Origin: Methylophaga sp. 41_12_T18 | GTDB lineage: Bacteria > Pseudomonadota > Gammaproteobacteria > Nitrosococcales > Methylophagaceae | Reading direction: 5' to 3' | Length of the DNA stretch: 64,000 nt | NCBI GenBank assembly: GCA_002163115.1 | Contig: MAAI01000030.1 | Span: 42,532 to 106,531 of the forward strand | Shown here: positions 1 through 11,638 of the stretch, in pieces | Layout: the number at the start of each line of letters is the position of its first letter | How positions within the stretch are numbered: position 1 is the first letter of the stretch | Translations under genes and position numbers: made by a program | The notes under the pieces: generated by a model | The model's database searches: none | The model's input: the letters and a program-made list of their open reading frames with translations, nothing else | Told to the model about the DNA's origin: nothing

Positions 1-54
1 AAATCACACCAGCTAACATGCATGTGAACAATAACTTCATTCGTTTATTTAGTT

Positions 55-1116
55 TTATGGCCATGCGGCAGTCCAGTTAAAAAGCCAAATGCCAGAATGG
101 TCATGATCAAATTCACGCGCAGTATATTCAAGCTTAAATGCTTGTTCATTCGTTATATCCCAACGAATCCCAACCGTTTTGGTTTTTTCAGCATATTTAC
201 TTAATAATTTAAGATATTCATTGCCATTATTAGCAAAGGTATCACCATATATTGCATACGGCGTCCAACTAGAATTAATGGCATATTCTGCTTGCACATA
301 AGCAGCAATAAAGTCATCTTTTTGCTCGCCACCATGATGGCTAGGTACCTGAGTATAAAAATAATAAACTTCGCTTATTAATCGTAGTTGCTGTTGCTGA
401 TAATTAACAAATACGCCGGCAACATCTAAAGTAATTTCTTCTTTGGGTGAGTCACTGGTTTTAATCGTGTCATGAGTAACAAACCCACCCCACTGTGTTT
501 CATCTAACATATTCGGTTGGTATGCAAGACGAGCGGTATAACCATAATCATGGTTGCCAGCCTTAGGGTTAAAAATATCGAAGTCGGTTAATCCACCACC
601 CGCTGCGCCACCATGATGATCAATTCCAGTGGTTAACTGAGAAGTCATGCCCGCAGCCAAAGTATAGTGCCAAGCACTCTCGCCCTGCTCAATATTACCT
701 TCAAGCAAAGCACCCGTAAAATGGCTAGGTACAAGGCCGCCACCGCCGCCAAAGTTGACCATGGCAGGTCTCGCTATCGAAGTTTGTAAATAGTTTCCGT
801 GATGATATTCAGTATGGTAGTAGCCAAATGGATTATGATACCGGCCAACCCAAGCCTGCGTTGAATCATTCAGCTTCCAGCCAAGTTGAAGACGCTCTGC
901 ACTCTCTACATCTTCAGCAACAAAAGCTTCAACCAAAAATATTGCCCGTTCAAACTCACCAGACAAAAAAAGTGTTGCTGATGGCTTAACATTTTTTGCT
1001 GAAAAATTTGCACCTTCAACATGGTCAGCCCTAACTTCAGTAAAAGCAAAAAAATCTACATCGGCATAAGCTAATGTAGAACATACCGATAGTAGTAATG
1101 TAGATAATAATTTCAC
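55..1116 (-). CDS. Porin-like outer-membrane beta-barrel protein, His-rich
   Basis: A secreted protein of about 353 residues with a classic signal peptide (hydrophobic stretch ending in an Ala-Tyr-Ala cleavage site) followed by alternating polar/aromatic strands and a C-terminal aromatic strand, as in outer-membrane beta-barrels. The segment with RYHNPFGYYH, then YHHG and a Gly-rich loop, resembles a family of porin-like proteins known only by sequence. Histidine clusters recur (YHHG, DHHGG, SHHGG, DHDHSG), which hints at metal binding but does not prove it. I prefer the GTG start at 1116 because GAGGG lies seven bases upstream and the signal peptide then begins at once; an in-frame ATG at 1143 would add nine charged residues. 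It is divergent from the next gene. The substrate is unknown. Confidence 0.72.
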   Translation of the reverse strand: MKLLSTLLLSVCSTLAYADVDFFAFTEVRADHVEGANFSAKNVKPSATLFLSGEFERAIFLVEAFVAEDVESAERLQLGWKLNDSTQAWVGRYHNPFGYYHTEYHHGNYLQTSIARPAMVNFGGGGGLVPSHFTGALLEGNIEQGESAWHYTLAAGMTSQLTTGIDHHGGAAGGGLTDFDIFNPKAGNHDYGYTARLAYQPNMLDETQWGGFVTHDTIKTSDSPKEEITLDVAGVFVNYQQQQLRLISEVYYFYTQVPSHHGGEQKDDFIAAYVQAEYAINSSWTPYAIYGDTFANNGNEYLKLLSKYAEKTKTVGIRWDITNEQAFKLEYTAREFDHDHSGIWLFNWTAAWP

Positions 1117-1322
1117 TAATTTTCCCTCAACATAATCCTGCATATACCTTTACTAGAGCTTGCATGCATAACAATACCCAACGATATATTTCATCCAATA
1201 CTACCCGAATAGTCGAGTAAACTCCTCAAGTATTTACTAGGAATTGAATTTTGGTCGCACTTTAACAAATAAGATTAGTAATTACGTCTAATAATAAAGC
1301 AAGTACAATAGCGACTTACCCT

Positions 1323-1342
1323 GCTGATTGTTAACTATCAGC
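1323..1342. promoter_or_regulatory. Near-perfect 20-bp inverted repeat upstream of the propeller gene
   Basis: GCTGAT and ATCAGC arms flank a central GTTAAC palindrome, with one T/T mismatch on each side. It ends 22 bases before the ATG at 1365, so it could be an operator for this divergent promoter region (1117-1364) or a leader stem-loop. No T-tract follows, so it is not a terminator. No regulator can be assigned. Confidence 0.3.
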
Positions 1343-1364
1343 CATATTACCTCCGGAACCGTTT

Positions 1365-2246
1365 ATGACTTTAACCTTACGTTTATTTGTCGCCTTAGCT
1401 ATTTCATTGTCTTCGTCAGTCGCATCAGCTGAACAGCCGCTGTTAGTACCTGCATGGCAAACCACCACCAGCTTCGATCAACCTGAATCAGTTGTATTAT
1501 CTAACGATGGACAATATCTATTTGTATCTAATGTTAACGGTGATCCTAGTCAAGCAGATGGCAATGGTTATATCTCCACATTATCGCTTTCCGGCGAGAT
1601 TATGGAACAGCAATGGTTAACCGGCTTAGATGCACCTAAAGGCATGACTGTTGTCGGTGATACCTTATATGTTGCCGATATTAATCAGTTAGTTGTTATT
1701 GATATCAAAACAAAGAAAATCAGCCATCGCTATTCAGCTCCTAAAGCCAAATTTTTAAATGATGTCGCAGCTGACGATGCTGGCAATGTCTACGTATCAG
1801 GCTTTTTAACCAACTCTATTTATCGCTTGAATAAGCAATCATTCACGCTTTGGATACAAGATGAGCAATTAGAAGTACCTAATGGTTTATTGGTTGAAAA
1901 TAATCAACTTATTGTTGGCAGTTGGGGCGTGATGACTGACGGCTTTGCTACGACAACCGCTGGCCATTTAAAAACAATCGATATTAGCAGCAAACAAATA
2001 GCCAGCCTTGGCGATAAAACACCGGCTGGCAACCTAGATGGTGTCGAAATTGATGGTAATGGCAACTATTACGTTTCTGACTGGATGACTGGAAAATTAC
2101 TCCACATTCAACCATCCGGCATCAGCACTACTTTGCTACAACTTGAACAAGGTAGTGCCGACCATACTGTATTAGCCAAGCAAAAACTGGTTATTATTCC
2201 AATGATGTTAAGTGGTAACGTCGTTGCTTACCAAATTAAACAATAA
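1365..2246 (+). CDS. Periplasmic SMP-30/NHL-type beta-propeller protein
   Basis: A 293-residue protein with a signal peptide of about 22 residues (AxA-type cleavage before EQPLL). The rest is repeated blade-like units with recurring patterns such as NDGQYLFVSNVNG, DTLYVADI, AGNVYVSG and GNYYVSDW, typical of SMP-30/gluconolactonase-like or NHL six-bladed propellers. Members of this fold include lactonases and sugar- or metal-binding proteins, so the reaction cannot be read from sequence. It probably acts in the periplasm. A GGA-containing ribosome site precedes the ATG, and the helicase gene starts nine bases after its stop, so the two may be co-transcribed. The fold call is firm and the function is open. 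Confidence 0.7.
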   Translation: MTLTLRLFVALAISLSSSVASAEQPLLVPAWQTTTSFDQPESVVLSNDGQYLFVSNVNGDPSQADGNGYISTLSLSGEIMEQQWLTGLDAPKGMTVVGDTLYVADINQLVVIDIKTKKISHRYSAPKAKFLNDVAADDAGNVYVSGFLTNSIYRLNKQSFTLWIQDEQLEVPNGLLVENNQLIVGSWGVMTDGFATTTAGHLKTIDISSKQIASLGDKTPAGNLDGVEIDGNGNYYVSDWMTGKLLHIQPSGISTTLLQLEQGSADHTVLAKQKLVIIPMMLSGNVVAYQIKQ

Positions 2247-2255
2247 GCTATATTT

Positions 2256-3467
2256 ATGACTTTTGATGATCTTATGCTCGACGATGCACTCCTTATTGCA
2301 TTGCAGAAACTAAATTTTGAAACACCTACGGCTATTCAAGAAGCTACCATCCCCTTCATTCTAGAAGGTAAGGATGTATTGGCTGGTGCCGCAACGGGCA
2401 CAGGTAAAACAGCCGCCTTTGTTTTACCTGCTCTACAATTACTTATTGATGAATCTGAAGTACGTGATAATCCACGTATCTTAATGCTAGCGCCTACCCG
2501 TGAACTGGCCTATCAAATTCATCATGTTGTTACCCAGTTAAGTAAGCAACTAGCAACTAAAGTAGCCATTATCACTGGTGGTTTTTCACAGGGAAAACAA
2601 GCACAGTTTCTAGAAGATACGCCCGATATTGTTATCGCAACACCGGGGCGTTTGCTAAACCTAGTTGCTGAACATTCGATCGATTTATCAGATCTCGACA
2701 TGGTGATCATAGATGAAGCTGATCGCATGCTTGATATGGGCCAAGGACCTGATGTTTTATCCCTATTAGGCACTATTGCTGATGGCTTCCAAGCTTGTCT
2801 ATTCTCAGCAACTTTAGCCGGCAGTGGTGTAGAAATTTTTGCCGAAGAACTGCTGCACGATGCCGAAGTCATTCAAATTGATGCTGCCAATCAAAAATCA
2901 GATCAAGTCTCACAATATGTTTATTTCGCTGATAACAAAGAACACAAACAAGCGTTATTAACAGCAGTGATCAATGACGATGCCTGCCAAAGTGCCATCG
3001 TATTCTGTAATAAAAAAGAACGTGCCAATGAAGTTGCAGAGTATCTGCAATCACAAAATATCTCAGCCCAAGTGATGCATGGTGACTTCAATCAAGCGGT
3101 ACGCCAAGATAAAACACGAAAATTTCGTACTGGCATTATCAAAGTGATGGTCGCCACCGATGTTGCAGCCCGTGGCTTAGACTTAACCAATATTAGTCAT
3201 GTTATTAACTATGATCTGCCATTTAGAGGCGATATTTATATTCACCGAATTGGTCGTACCGGCCGAGCAGATCAAGTAGGTACAGCGATTAACCTGGTTG
3301 AAAATCACGATAGTAAAAACCTGGAACGCATCGAGTATCATCTTGAAGCTAAATTACCGGTTGCTCACCTTAAGGGCCTAAAAACTAAAGCGGCTAAAAA
3401 AGACAAAAAGAAAGATAAGCCACGTTATGTAGCAAAAAAAGATCGTCCAGCTAAACCAAAGGATTAG
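2256..3467 (+). CDS. srmB: DEAD-box ATP-dependent RNA helicase, SrmB-like
   Basis: A 403-residue DEAD-box helicase. Visible motifs in order are the Q motif (FETPTAIQ), motif I (AATGTGKT), Ia (PTRELAYQ), GG, TPGR, motif II (DEAD), motif III (SAT), then domain-2 motifs VFCNKKERA, ATDVAARGLD and HRIGRTGR. A Lys-rich basic tail of about 30 residues follows, as in SrmB and other ribosome-assembly helicases. The N-terminus and the ITGG block align well from memory with E. coli SrmB, which unwinds RNA during early 50S assembly. RhlE is the alternative assignment. It lies between the propeller gene and the PqiA-type gene with spacings below ten bases, which suggests one transcript. Confidence 0.85.
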   Translation: MTFDDLMLDDALLIALQKLNFETPTAIQEATIPFILEGKDVLAGAATGTGKTAAFVLPALQLLIDESEVRDNPRILMLAPTRELAYQIHHVVTQLSKQLATKVAIITGGFSQGKQAQFLEDTPDIVIATPGRLLNLVAEHSIDLSDLDMVIIDEADRMLDMGQGPDVLSLLGTIADGFQACLFSATLAGSGVEIFAEELLHDAEVIQIDAANQKSDQVSQYVYFADNKEHKQALLTAVINDDACQSAIVFCNKKERANEVAEYLQSQNISAQVMHGDFNQAVRQDKTRKFRTGIIKVMVATDVAARGLDLTNISHVINYDLPFRGDIYIHRIGRTGRADQVGTAINLVENHDSKNLERIEYHLEAKLPVAHLKGLKTKAAKKDKKKDKPRYVAKKDRPAKPKD

Positions 3468-3475
3468 CTAAGCTA

Positions 3476-3943
3476 ATGCCGGTCATTGCCCCTCTTTATT
3501 TACGTTGGTTATTGCTGATCACAACCTGTTTGTTACTAACCGGTTTTATCACACCGATGCTAACCATCACTAAACTGGTGTTTTTTGATCATTCGTTTTC
3601 AATTCTATCTGGCATCACTCAATTGTGGCGTGATCAGCACTACTTTTTGTTTGTGGTGATTGCCGCTTTCAGCGTGCTGCTACCTTTAGCAAAGGTTGTT
3701 GTTTTATTTAACCTGCTCAGTCCCAAAGCTCATCAACCTGAACACCGACAAAAACTACTGCATCTAATGCACGACTACGGACGCTGGGCAATGCTTGATG
3801 TCATGGTAGTTGCTTTATTGATCATGTCAGTCAAACTCGGTGCTATTGCCAGCATCCAAGTCCACCTTGGCTTATATATCTTTGCTGCTGCCGTCATCTT
3901 AATTATGTTAATCACTCAACAAGTGGTTAGACATCTAGACTAA
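3476..3943 (+). CDS. PqiA-type (paraquat-inducible protein A) integral membrane protein
   Basis: A 155-residue integral membrane protein with four predicted transmembrane helices, matching a single PqiA module. The first helix is followed by PML and the short acidic/aromatic loop before FSILSGITQLW; the next helix carries LLPLAKV; then come a cytoplasmic HDYGRWAMLDV segment and two more helices. E. coli PqiA and YebS have two such modules of about 200 residues each and work with MCE proteins in envelope lipid transport; this protein has one module and no MCE partner nearby. It starts eight bases after the helicase stop. The family is recognisable, but its substrate and partner here are unknown. 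Confidence 0.72.
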   Translation: MPVIAPLYLRWLLLITTCLLLTGFITPMLTITKLVFFDHSFSILSGITQLWRDQHYFLFVVIAAFSVLLPLAKVVVLFNLLSPKAHQPEHRQKLLHLMHDYGRWAMLDVMVVALLIMSVKLGAIASIQVHLGLYIFAAAVILIMLITQQVVRHLD

Positions 3944-4016
3944 ACCGTCAATACAGTCACATTCACAACATCAAAAATCGGTGTTAGTATCTAAGTAAAA
4001 ACGAGGATACACAGCC

Positions 4017-4379
4017 ATGAGCGAAGAACGGAATACCCACCGCGTTGATTTTAATGCCCTTGTTGAGTTTGAGACTGATGAGTCACAGCTAGTTTGTGAC
4101 CTCTATGACATATCGCTACAAGGCGCACTCATTGGTGCTTGCTCGGGCGCAACTCCTAATGCTGGAACAAGCTGCAAACTCATTATCAAGCTTGATGATG
4201 ATGGTGAAACTAGAATCGTGATGAATGGCTCTGTAGCCCATAAAATAGAAAATCGAGTAGGCATTCACTGTGATGAAATTGATGAGTTAAGTATGTCTCA
4301 CCTTCGCAAGCTAGTTGAATATAATTTAGGTGATGTGGAGTTGGTTAATCGTGACTTTGATGCTTTAAGTCATGAATAA
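4017..4379 (+). CDS. PilZ-domain protein, probable c-di-GMP receptor
   Basis: A 120-residue single-domain PilZ protein. The c-di-GMP binding signatures are present: an Arg pair in the RNTHR segment near the N-terminus and the DISLQGALIG block (the D/NxSxxG motif). Stand-alone PilZ proteins act as soluble receptors that often tune motility, and this window carries flagellar genes and a GGDEF-EAL protein, so a link is reasonable but inferred. A GAGGA ribosome site precedes the ATG. It lies 73 bases after the PqiA-type gene and may have its own promoter. Confidence 0.85.
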   Translation: MSEERNTHRVDFNALVEFETDESQLVCDLYDISLQGALIGACSGATPNAGTSCKLIIKLDDDGETRIVMNGSVAHKIENRVGIHCDEIDELSMSHLRKLVEYNLGDVELVNRDFDALSHE

Positions 4380-4410
4380 TAGTCAGTTATTATTAACTAC
4401 TAAAATCAGT

Positions 4411-4950
4411 CTAAAAACTATCTTCTCGAAATAGCATATTTTTCACAAACGCTGACTTGGGATGCTCACTCAACCAAGCTCTTAACTTTTTAATTTTTTC
4501 AACATCTTCAGCGCCAATTTCATCAATATAGTTTTGTTCTATGTTGTTAGAAATCTCTTTTTTCTTGATCGAACTTTGCCAAGGTGTACTTAAAATTTCA
4601 GGTACTAACTTACTAAAGTTCAACTGCTCTAACAGCTTCCATTCTCCACCATCAAGCCAAACCTCACCACAAGAACCACATAGATCCAGTCTATTATCTA
4701 CACCCTCTTTCATTTTATACTTCATCATGATGCTTTTACATTTCGCGCATAAAACAGCATGCTTTGTATCTATAACATCTTGGATAGGCTCACTGAGTTC
4801 CTCATTACCAGTAACTTTCCCTTCTCGCCACACTCTGTAGTTCAACAGATCTATTTGGCAGCCTCGGCACTTAAAGCAGGCCATTGCCGGTAATGAATAT
4901 TCTAATTTTTTTGGTCTTAGCGAGTTAGTTTTACAGCTTGGACAGTTCAT
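4411..4950 (-). CDS. Zinc-ribbon (TFIIB-type zinc finger) protein
   Basis: A 179-residue protein with three paired-cysteine knuckles: CPSC at residues 3-6, CFKCRGC around 25-31, and CAKC plus CGSC around 68-95. The last is followed by GEVWLDGGEW, the hallmark of the zf-TFIIB family, in which such a ribbon precedes WLDxGE. The C-terminal 70 residues are charged, predicted helical and have no recognisable domain. Such proteins are generally uncharacterised; metal or nucleic-acid binding is plausible. It is convergent with the PilZ gene and lies downstream of icd, separated from it by a terminator-like hairpin. Confidence 0.72.
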   Translation of the reverse strand: MNCPSCKTNSLRPKKLEYSLPAMACFKCRGCQIDLLNYRVWREGKVTGNEELSEPIQDVIDTKHAVLCAKCKSIMMKYKMKEGVDNRLDLCGSCGEVWLDGGEWKLLEQLNFSKLVPEILSTPWQSSIKKKEISNNIEQNYIDEIGAEDVEKIKKLRAWLSEHPKSAFVKNMLFREDSF

Positions 4951-5034
4951 TTTATATCCTTATAAAATCATCTTTACGAAAAGGTTACTACTCAATACCC
5001 ATCTAACTAAATATTGCTAGTTTTCATTAAATTA

Positions 5035-5071
5035 AGTCACTCAGACCAAACATCATTTAGCCTGAGTGACT
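5035..5071 (-). terminator. Probable intrinsic terminator of icd
   Basis: A perfect 10-bp inverted repeat (AGTCACTCAG / CTGAGTGACT) with a 17-base loop begins 10 bases after the icd stop on the minus strand. It is followed by a weak T-rich run (TTAATTTAA). The long loop and the interrupted T-tract make it a modest terminator. Confidence 0.55.
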
Positions 5072-5081
5072 CAATATTTAA

Positions 5082-7343
<2,262 letters not shown>

Positions 7344-8804
7344 TTAGGCTAAATTATCGTAAAGTGCTTGATAACTAGAAGCACTGTTTTCCCAACTAAC
7401 ATCTTGTGCCATCGCGGTGATCATCATTTTCCGCCATATACGCGGTCGTTGATGCATATCAATCGCACGATAGATTGTTTGTTCTAATTCTTCTGAGTTA
7501 CTTTTCTCAAATTTAAAACCATTTGCCGTTTCATCACGACGATTATCTTCGGTAGCATCCACTATCGTATCTGCTAAGCCACCGGTATTTCTCACCAATG
7601 GTAATGTGCCATAACGTAAGCTATATAGTTGATTCAAGCCACATGGTTCAAACCGAGAAGGCATCAAGAATACATCGGCGCCGGCTTCAATTTGATGAGC
7701 TAACGCTTCATCATAGCCAATGTGAATGGCCACTTTATCTGGAAAACGGGCACGTAATACACGTAAATCATGCTCAAAGTCTGGTTCGCCACTGCCTAGA
7801 CAAACCAGCTGAATATTGGCGCCAGCTTCTAAAATATGAGCGATAGCTTCTAACGTTAAATCAATACCTTTCTGAGCAACAAGACGGCTGATCAAACCTA
7901 AAACTAAGCTTTGTTCTTTGACCGGTAATAAAAAGTGCTGCTGTAATGCGGCTTTATTTTTCAGTTTATTTTTTAATTTTTTAGTGGAAAAAGTCTGATT
8001 AATGTATGGATCTGTTTCAGGGTTCCATTCTTGTTCATCAATACCATTAATAATACCGGTTAATCGCCCTTGCTCTGCCCGATATGATAATAAGCCTTCC
8101 AAACCGTAGCCAAACTCATAGCCACAAATTTCTTGTGCATAAGTTGGGCTGACTGTTGTCACGTGATCAGCATAACTTAAACCACCTTTCATAAATGATA
8201 ATTGGTCATAAAACTCAAGGCCTTCACTATGCCAAAACGTGTCTGCATCTAAATCTAACGAATCAAATACATCACGCGAATAAAGCCCTTGATAAGCCAG
8301 ATTGTGAATAGTAAATACCGTTTTCGGACGGTCCGCATACTGAGATAACAAAGCAGGAGCCAAGCCTGTTTGCCAGTCATTACAGTGTAAAACATCGGCT
8401 TGCCAATCCAAACCTAGTTGATTCATTGCAATCGCGGCTATTGCCCGAGAAAACAATGCAAAGCGCGCAGCATTATCGGGCCAATCGCCATCACTATGAT
8501 TTCCATAAGGACCACCATCACGATCAAAATGATGGGGAGAGTTGATTAACCACAAAATAACATCGCTATCAGGCAAAGTTGATTGCAGTATTTCCACTGG
8601 CATATGAAAGCCATCTAATTTTATTTCAGCGATAGTATTTATCTCGCCTAAGGCTTCTAAACACTGACGATAAGCCGGCAGAACAATACGTACATCTTCA
8701 CCATGTTGCTGCAAAGCAATTGGTAAACTCGCCGAGACATCTGCCAATCCACCCGTCTTAATTAATGGGTAAACTTCACTACTGGCAAACAGAATTTTTC
8801 GCAC
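7344..8804 (-). CDS. glgA: Glycogen synthase (ADP-glucose type, GT5)
   Basis: A 486-residue GT5 glycosyltransferase that extends alpha-1,4-glucan from ADP-glucose. The N-terminus has the nucleotide-sugar loop KTGGLADV (from residue 17). Further landmarks are [33 protein letters not shown], and the C-terminal [18 protein letters not shown] with the catalytic glutamate. The start is a GTG at 8804 with GGAG about seven bases upstream. The other glycogen genes (glgB, glgC, glgP) are not in the window. It is divergent from zwf, and icd follows downstream. A TATAAT box at 8836-8841 on this strand is well placed to drive it. Confidence 0.95.
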   Translation of the reverse strand: MRKILFASSEVYPLIKTGGLADVSASLPIALQQHGEDVRIVLPAYRQCLEALGEINTIAEIKLDGFHMPVEILQSTLPDSDVILWLINSPHHFDRDGGPYGNHSDGDWPDNAARFALFSRAIAAIAMNQLGLDWQADVLHCNDWQTGLAPALLSQYADRPKTVFTIHNLAYQGLYSRDVFDSLDLDADTFWHSEGLEFYDQLSFMKGGLSYADHVTTVSPTYAQEICGYEFGYGLEGLLSYRAEQGRLTGIINGIDEQEWNPETDPYINQTFSTKKLKNKLKNKAALQQHFLLPVKEQSLVLGLISRLVAQKGIDLTLEAIAHILEAGANIQLVCLGSGEPDFEHDLRVLRARFPDKVAIHIGYDEALAHQIEAGADVFLMPSRFEPCGLNQLYSLRYGTLPLVRNTGGLADTIVDATEDNRRDETANGFKFEKSNSEELEQTIYRAIDMHQRPRIWRKMMITAMAQDVSWENSASSYQALYDNLA

Positions 8805-8835
8805 GTTTCACTCCAAAAATAGGTACAATTGCTCA

Positions 8836-8841
8836 ATTATA
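8836..8841 (-). promoter_or_regulatory. Putative -10 box of glgA in the glgA-zwf divergent region
   Basis: A perfect TATAAT hexamer on the minus strand lies 32 bases upstream of the glgA GTG codon, in a 77-base intergenic region that must hold promoters for both divergent genes. I could not find a good -35 at 16-18 bases, so this is a partial promoter call. Confidence 0.35.
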
Positions 8842-8881
8842 TACGGTCATGGGCATTGTCGTAGCCCGCAACGGAGAAAAC

Positions 8882-10351
8882 ATGCAAGCTTGTACAATTA
8901 TTATCTTTGGTGCTACTGGTGATTTATCACGTAAAAAACTATTACCAGCCCTTTATCATTTAGATGCTGAAAACCGTTTATCGGAAGAGACTAAAATCAT
9001 CTGTATGGGTCGCGGCGATTCAACACAACAAGCTTGGCATGACAATGTCACTAGCTATGTTTCACCAAAAGCGCGCGATGGTGTGTGTGATGACTTATTA
9101 GCAAAATTCTTAGACCGCGTTAGTTACTTCAAATGTGATTTAACTCAAGCAGCATCGTATGAAGAATTAAACGCGCAATTGATGAATGCGGACAATAACT
9201 TCTCATCAAACATCGTATTCTATTTATCAATCAGCCCATCTTTATTTGGTGTGGTTGGTGATCAACTTGCAGCAGTCGGTTTAAACAAAGAAGACAACGG
9301 TTACCGTCATCTTGTGGTTGAAAAACCATTTGGTTACGACCAAAAGAGTGCCGCAGAGTTAGAACAAGTATTACGTAAAAACTTTACTGAAGATCAAACA
9401 TACCGTATCGATCATTACTTAGGTAAAGGTACTGTTCAAAATATCTTTGTATTCCGTTTTGCGAACTTATTATTAGAACCATTATGGAACCGTAACTACA
9501 TCGACCATGTTCAAATCACTCATGCTGAACAGCAAGGTGTCGGTGGTCGAGCTGGTTATTACGATGGTTCAGGTGCTTTACGTGACATGATTCAAAGTCA
9601 CTTATTGCAAGTAATGGCCTTAGTTGCAATGGAACCACCAGCTGACTTAAACGATGAATCATTACGTGATGAAAAAGTTAAAGTGCTTAAGTCTATTCGA
9701 CCTATCACCCACGATATGGTTGATGACCATGCCTTCCGTGGCCAATATGCGGCTGGTGAAGTGAATGGCGAAAAAGTAAAAGGCTACTTAGAAGAAGATG
9801 ACGCACCAGAAAACAGTGTGACTGAAACCTACGCAGCAATGAAAGTTTACATTGATAACTGGCGCTGGCGTGATGTGCCATTTTACCTACGTACCGGTAA
9901 ATGCATGCCAGAATCTAAAGCGATGATTGCGATTCGTTTCAAAAAGCCGCCGCAAGAGTTATTCAAAAATACTAACATTGGTAACAGCCACGCTAACTGG
10001 ATTGTAATGGGCTTACAGCCTGACAATACATTACGTATTGAGTTACAAGCTAAAGAGCCTGGTTTAGAGTTAACTTCACATACTGTTGGCTTAGAAACAG
10101 TTGAAACAGAAGATACTAAACATAAGTTAGATGCTTATGAAGCATTAATCTTAGATGCAATTCAAGGTGATCGTTCATTGTTCTTACGTGCTGATGAAGT
10201 CGATTTAGCCTGGAAAGCAGTTGACCCAATTATCGAAAAATGGGCACAAGACAACGATCATGTTGATAAGTACCCTGCTGGAACATGGGGCCCTGAAGGC
10301 GTAGAGAAGATTCGAGATAGTGAGTGTCATGTCTGGCGTAACAATATCTAA
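8882..10351 (+). CDS. zwf: Glucose-6-phosphate 1-dehydrogenase
   Basis: A 489-residue enzyme oxidising glucose 6-phosphate to 6-phosphogluconolactone with NAD(P)+, the entry step of the oxidative pentose-phosphate pathway. The N-terminus carries the dinucleotide fold [16 protein letters not shown]; the active-site signature RIDHYLGKG with its catalytic histidine is present, as is VEKPFGYD. I chose the ATG at 8882, preceded by GGAGA; the frame is open upstream to 8765, but that extension overlaps glgA and has no family similarity. The coding sequence is rich in TTA, GGT and CGT codons, as in highly expressed genes of this genome. Pgl, the next enzyme of the pathway, is encoded separately at 43428-44138. 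Confidence 0.96.
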   Translation: MQACTIIIFGATGDLSRKKLLPALYHLDAENRLSEETKIICMGRGDSTQQAWHDNVTSYVSPKARDGVCDDLLAKFLDRVSYFKCDLTQAASYEELNAQLMNADNNFSSNIVFYLSISPSLFGVVGDQLAAVGLNKEDNGYRHLVVEKPFGYDQKSAAELEQVLRKNFTEDQTYRIDHYLGKGTVQNIFVFRFANLLLEPLWNRNYIDHVQITHAEQQGVGGRAGYYDGSGALRDMIQSHLLQVMALVAMEPPADLNDESLRDEKVKVLKSIRPITHDMVDDHAFRGQYAAGEVNGEKVKGYLEEDDAPENSVTETYAAMKVYIDNWRWRDVPFYLRTGKCMPESKAMIAIRFKKPPQELFKNTNIGNSHANWIVMGLQPDNTLRIELQAKEPGLELTSHTVGLETVETEDTKHKLDAYEALILDAIQGDRSLFLRADEVDLAWKAVDPIIEKWAQDNDHVDKYPAGTWGPEGVEKIRDSECHVWRNNI

Positions 10352-10369
10352 TTATTAGATAGGCTCATA

Positions 10370-10409
10370 AAAAAAGCCCGGTTATGAATATTCATAACCG
10401 GGCTTTTTT
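10370..10409. terminator. Bidirectional intrinsic terminator after zwf
   Basis: A perfect 40-base palindrome with 20-bp arms. Its core GCCCGGTTATGAAT / ATTCATAACCGGGC is flanked by A6 on the left and T6 on the right, so it can terminate zwf rightward and the outer-membrane cassette leftward. It starts 19 bases after the zwf stop and ends 15 bases before the stop of the convergent gene. Confidence 0.92.
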
Positions 10410-10423
10410 GTTTAAATAGTCAA

Positions 10424-11638
10424 CTAAAAGTAACGAGCAAACTCTAACTGTAAATAATCATCATCACGGATTGAATACAATGCTGTGTCATTATTCCTAA
10501 TACTAAAGAAACGGCCTTCTAACGACACTTTCCAACGGTCGCCAAGTCGACGGCTGGCTTCTATGTTCCAACTAGCATCACTGCTATCTAAATCTTGAAT
10601 CATGCCGATTAGCAGCTCTGTAGATTGCTCATCATTCCAAGTGATACGTGAACCAAGCATAATGTCATTTTCAAACGGTGTTTGTAGTTCATCATTACGA
10701 TCATCAAACAAATATTCACTGATCACGCCAACATCGATATCACTATCAAATACACCATAGAAGGTATATTCCACACCGCCTGTTAAAGCGGTAAAGGTAT
10801 CTGATGTAGTATCTCGACGAATGGCTTCTAACTTCCACAACCACGACTCATTGGTGTACTGAATATCTACGCCAGATTGGTGCATAATTTCGTAATATGG
10901 CAGTAAAGCATCAAAGGTTGAATTAAGCTGTAATAACGGCTCACGGTTGGTGCCATAGAAATGAGATAAACCAACATCCCAATCACCAAACGTTTGTGAC
11001 CAACGCATTGCCACATCTAGATGCTGTCTTCCTGCTCCTGACTCGTAACTGGCTTTATCAGTATCGACTACTAACGAGCTTCGTAGTCGGCCATCTTTAC
11101 CAGCAAAGGTACGCTCTCGAAAATACGGCATCACAAATAAATCAACTGTGCCCCAATCTTTATAAAAGCTCAGGTTGATCATTGGCTGACCGAGCTTGTC
11201 TTCGGTATCACTGTTTTCAACCAAATCTGTTTGGTTAATCACATCAACTAGATGTTGTGACTCTGTTACCCCCCAAAATACTTTACTTAAGCCAACACGT
11301 AATTCCCAATCGTCTTTAACTAATAACCATTGCAGTTCACGTATGTCAGCATGACTACGCTCGGCATCTTGATTATCTACTCGTAAAAACGGCGATATTA
11401 ATAAGCTTTGCTGGCCATCATCCCACTCATGGTAATACTCAGGAGCCAACACAAATGACAAGTTATGTTGATCTGGTTCAGAAAAGGGAGATTCATGCTG
11501 AAAATAACGATATTCAGCTGCAGAAAAGCCCGACCATTCATTGGCTGTTAACGACGAGGTAAATAACAAGGCGGTGCATAATAGTCCACCTGTTAACCAA
11601 GCTCTTTTAACGTTGACGTTTAAGGTCATTTTTCTCAA
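10424..11638 (-). CDS. Outer-membrane beta-barrel protein of an RND/LolA-like cassette
   Basis: A 404-residue secreted protein with a signal peptide (hydrophobic LLCTALLFTSSLTA) and a body of alternating strands rich in Tyr, Trp and Asp that ends with the aromatic residues ARYF, typical of beta-barrels. The segment ELRVGLSKVFWGVTESQHLVD recalls the DUF1302-like barrels found beside MMPL transporters. It is the last gene of the cassette, and its start overlaps the LolA-like gene by 32 bases (or about 23 if the ATG at 11629 is used), so translational coupling is likely. The inferred role is an outer-membrane exit or receptor for whatever the RND pump and periplasmic carrier move. Confidence 0.72.
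   Translation of the reverse strand: MRKMTLNVNVKRAWLTGGLLCTALLFTSSLTANEWSGFSAAEYRYFQHESPFSEPDQHNLSFVLAPEYYHEWDDGQQSLLISPFLRVDNQDAERSHADIRELQWLLVKDDWELRVGLSKVFWGVTESQHLVDVINQTDLVENSDTEDKLGQPMINLSFYKDWGTVDLFVMPYFRERTFAGKDGRLRSSLVVDTDKASYESGAGRQHLDVAMRWSQTFGDWDVGLSHFYGTNREPLLQLNSTFDALLPYYEIMHQSGVDIQYTNESWLWKLEAIRRDTTSDTFTALTGGVEYTFYGVFDSDIDVGVISEYLFDDRNDELQTPFENDIMLGSRITWNDEQSTELLIGMIQDLDSSDASWNIEASRRLGDRWKVSLEGRFFSIRNNDTALYSIRDDDYLQLEFARYF

Noticed and set aside
1..54. Gene fragment at the left edge
   Set aside because: Only 54 bases remain outside the porin-like gene, with no readable feature.
2522..2872. Open frame of 116 codons opposite the helicase gene
   Set aside because: It is antisense to a well-supported DEAD-box gene, Ser-rich and without a recognisable domain or ribosome site.
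8765..8881. N-terminal extension of the zwf frame
   Set aside because: The frame is open, but it overlaps glgA, has no family similarity, and a good ribosome site (GGAGA) precedes the ATG at 8882.
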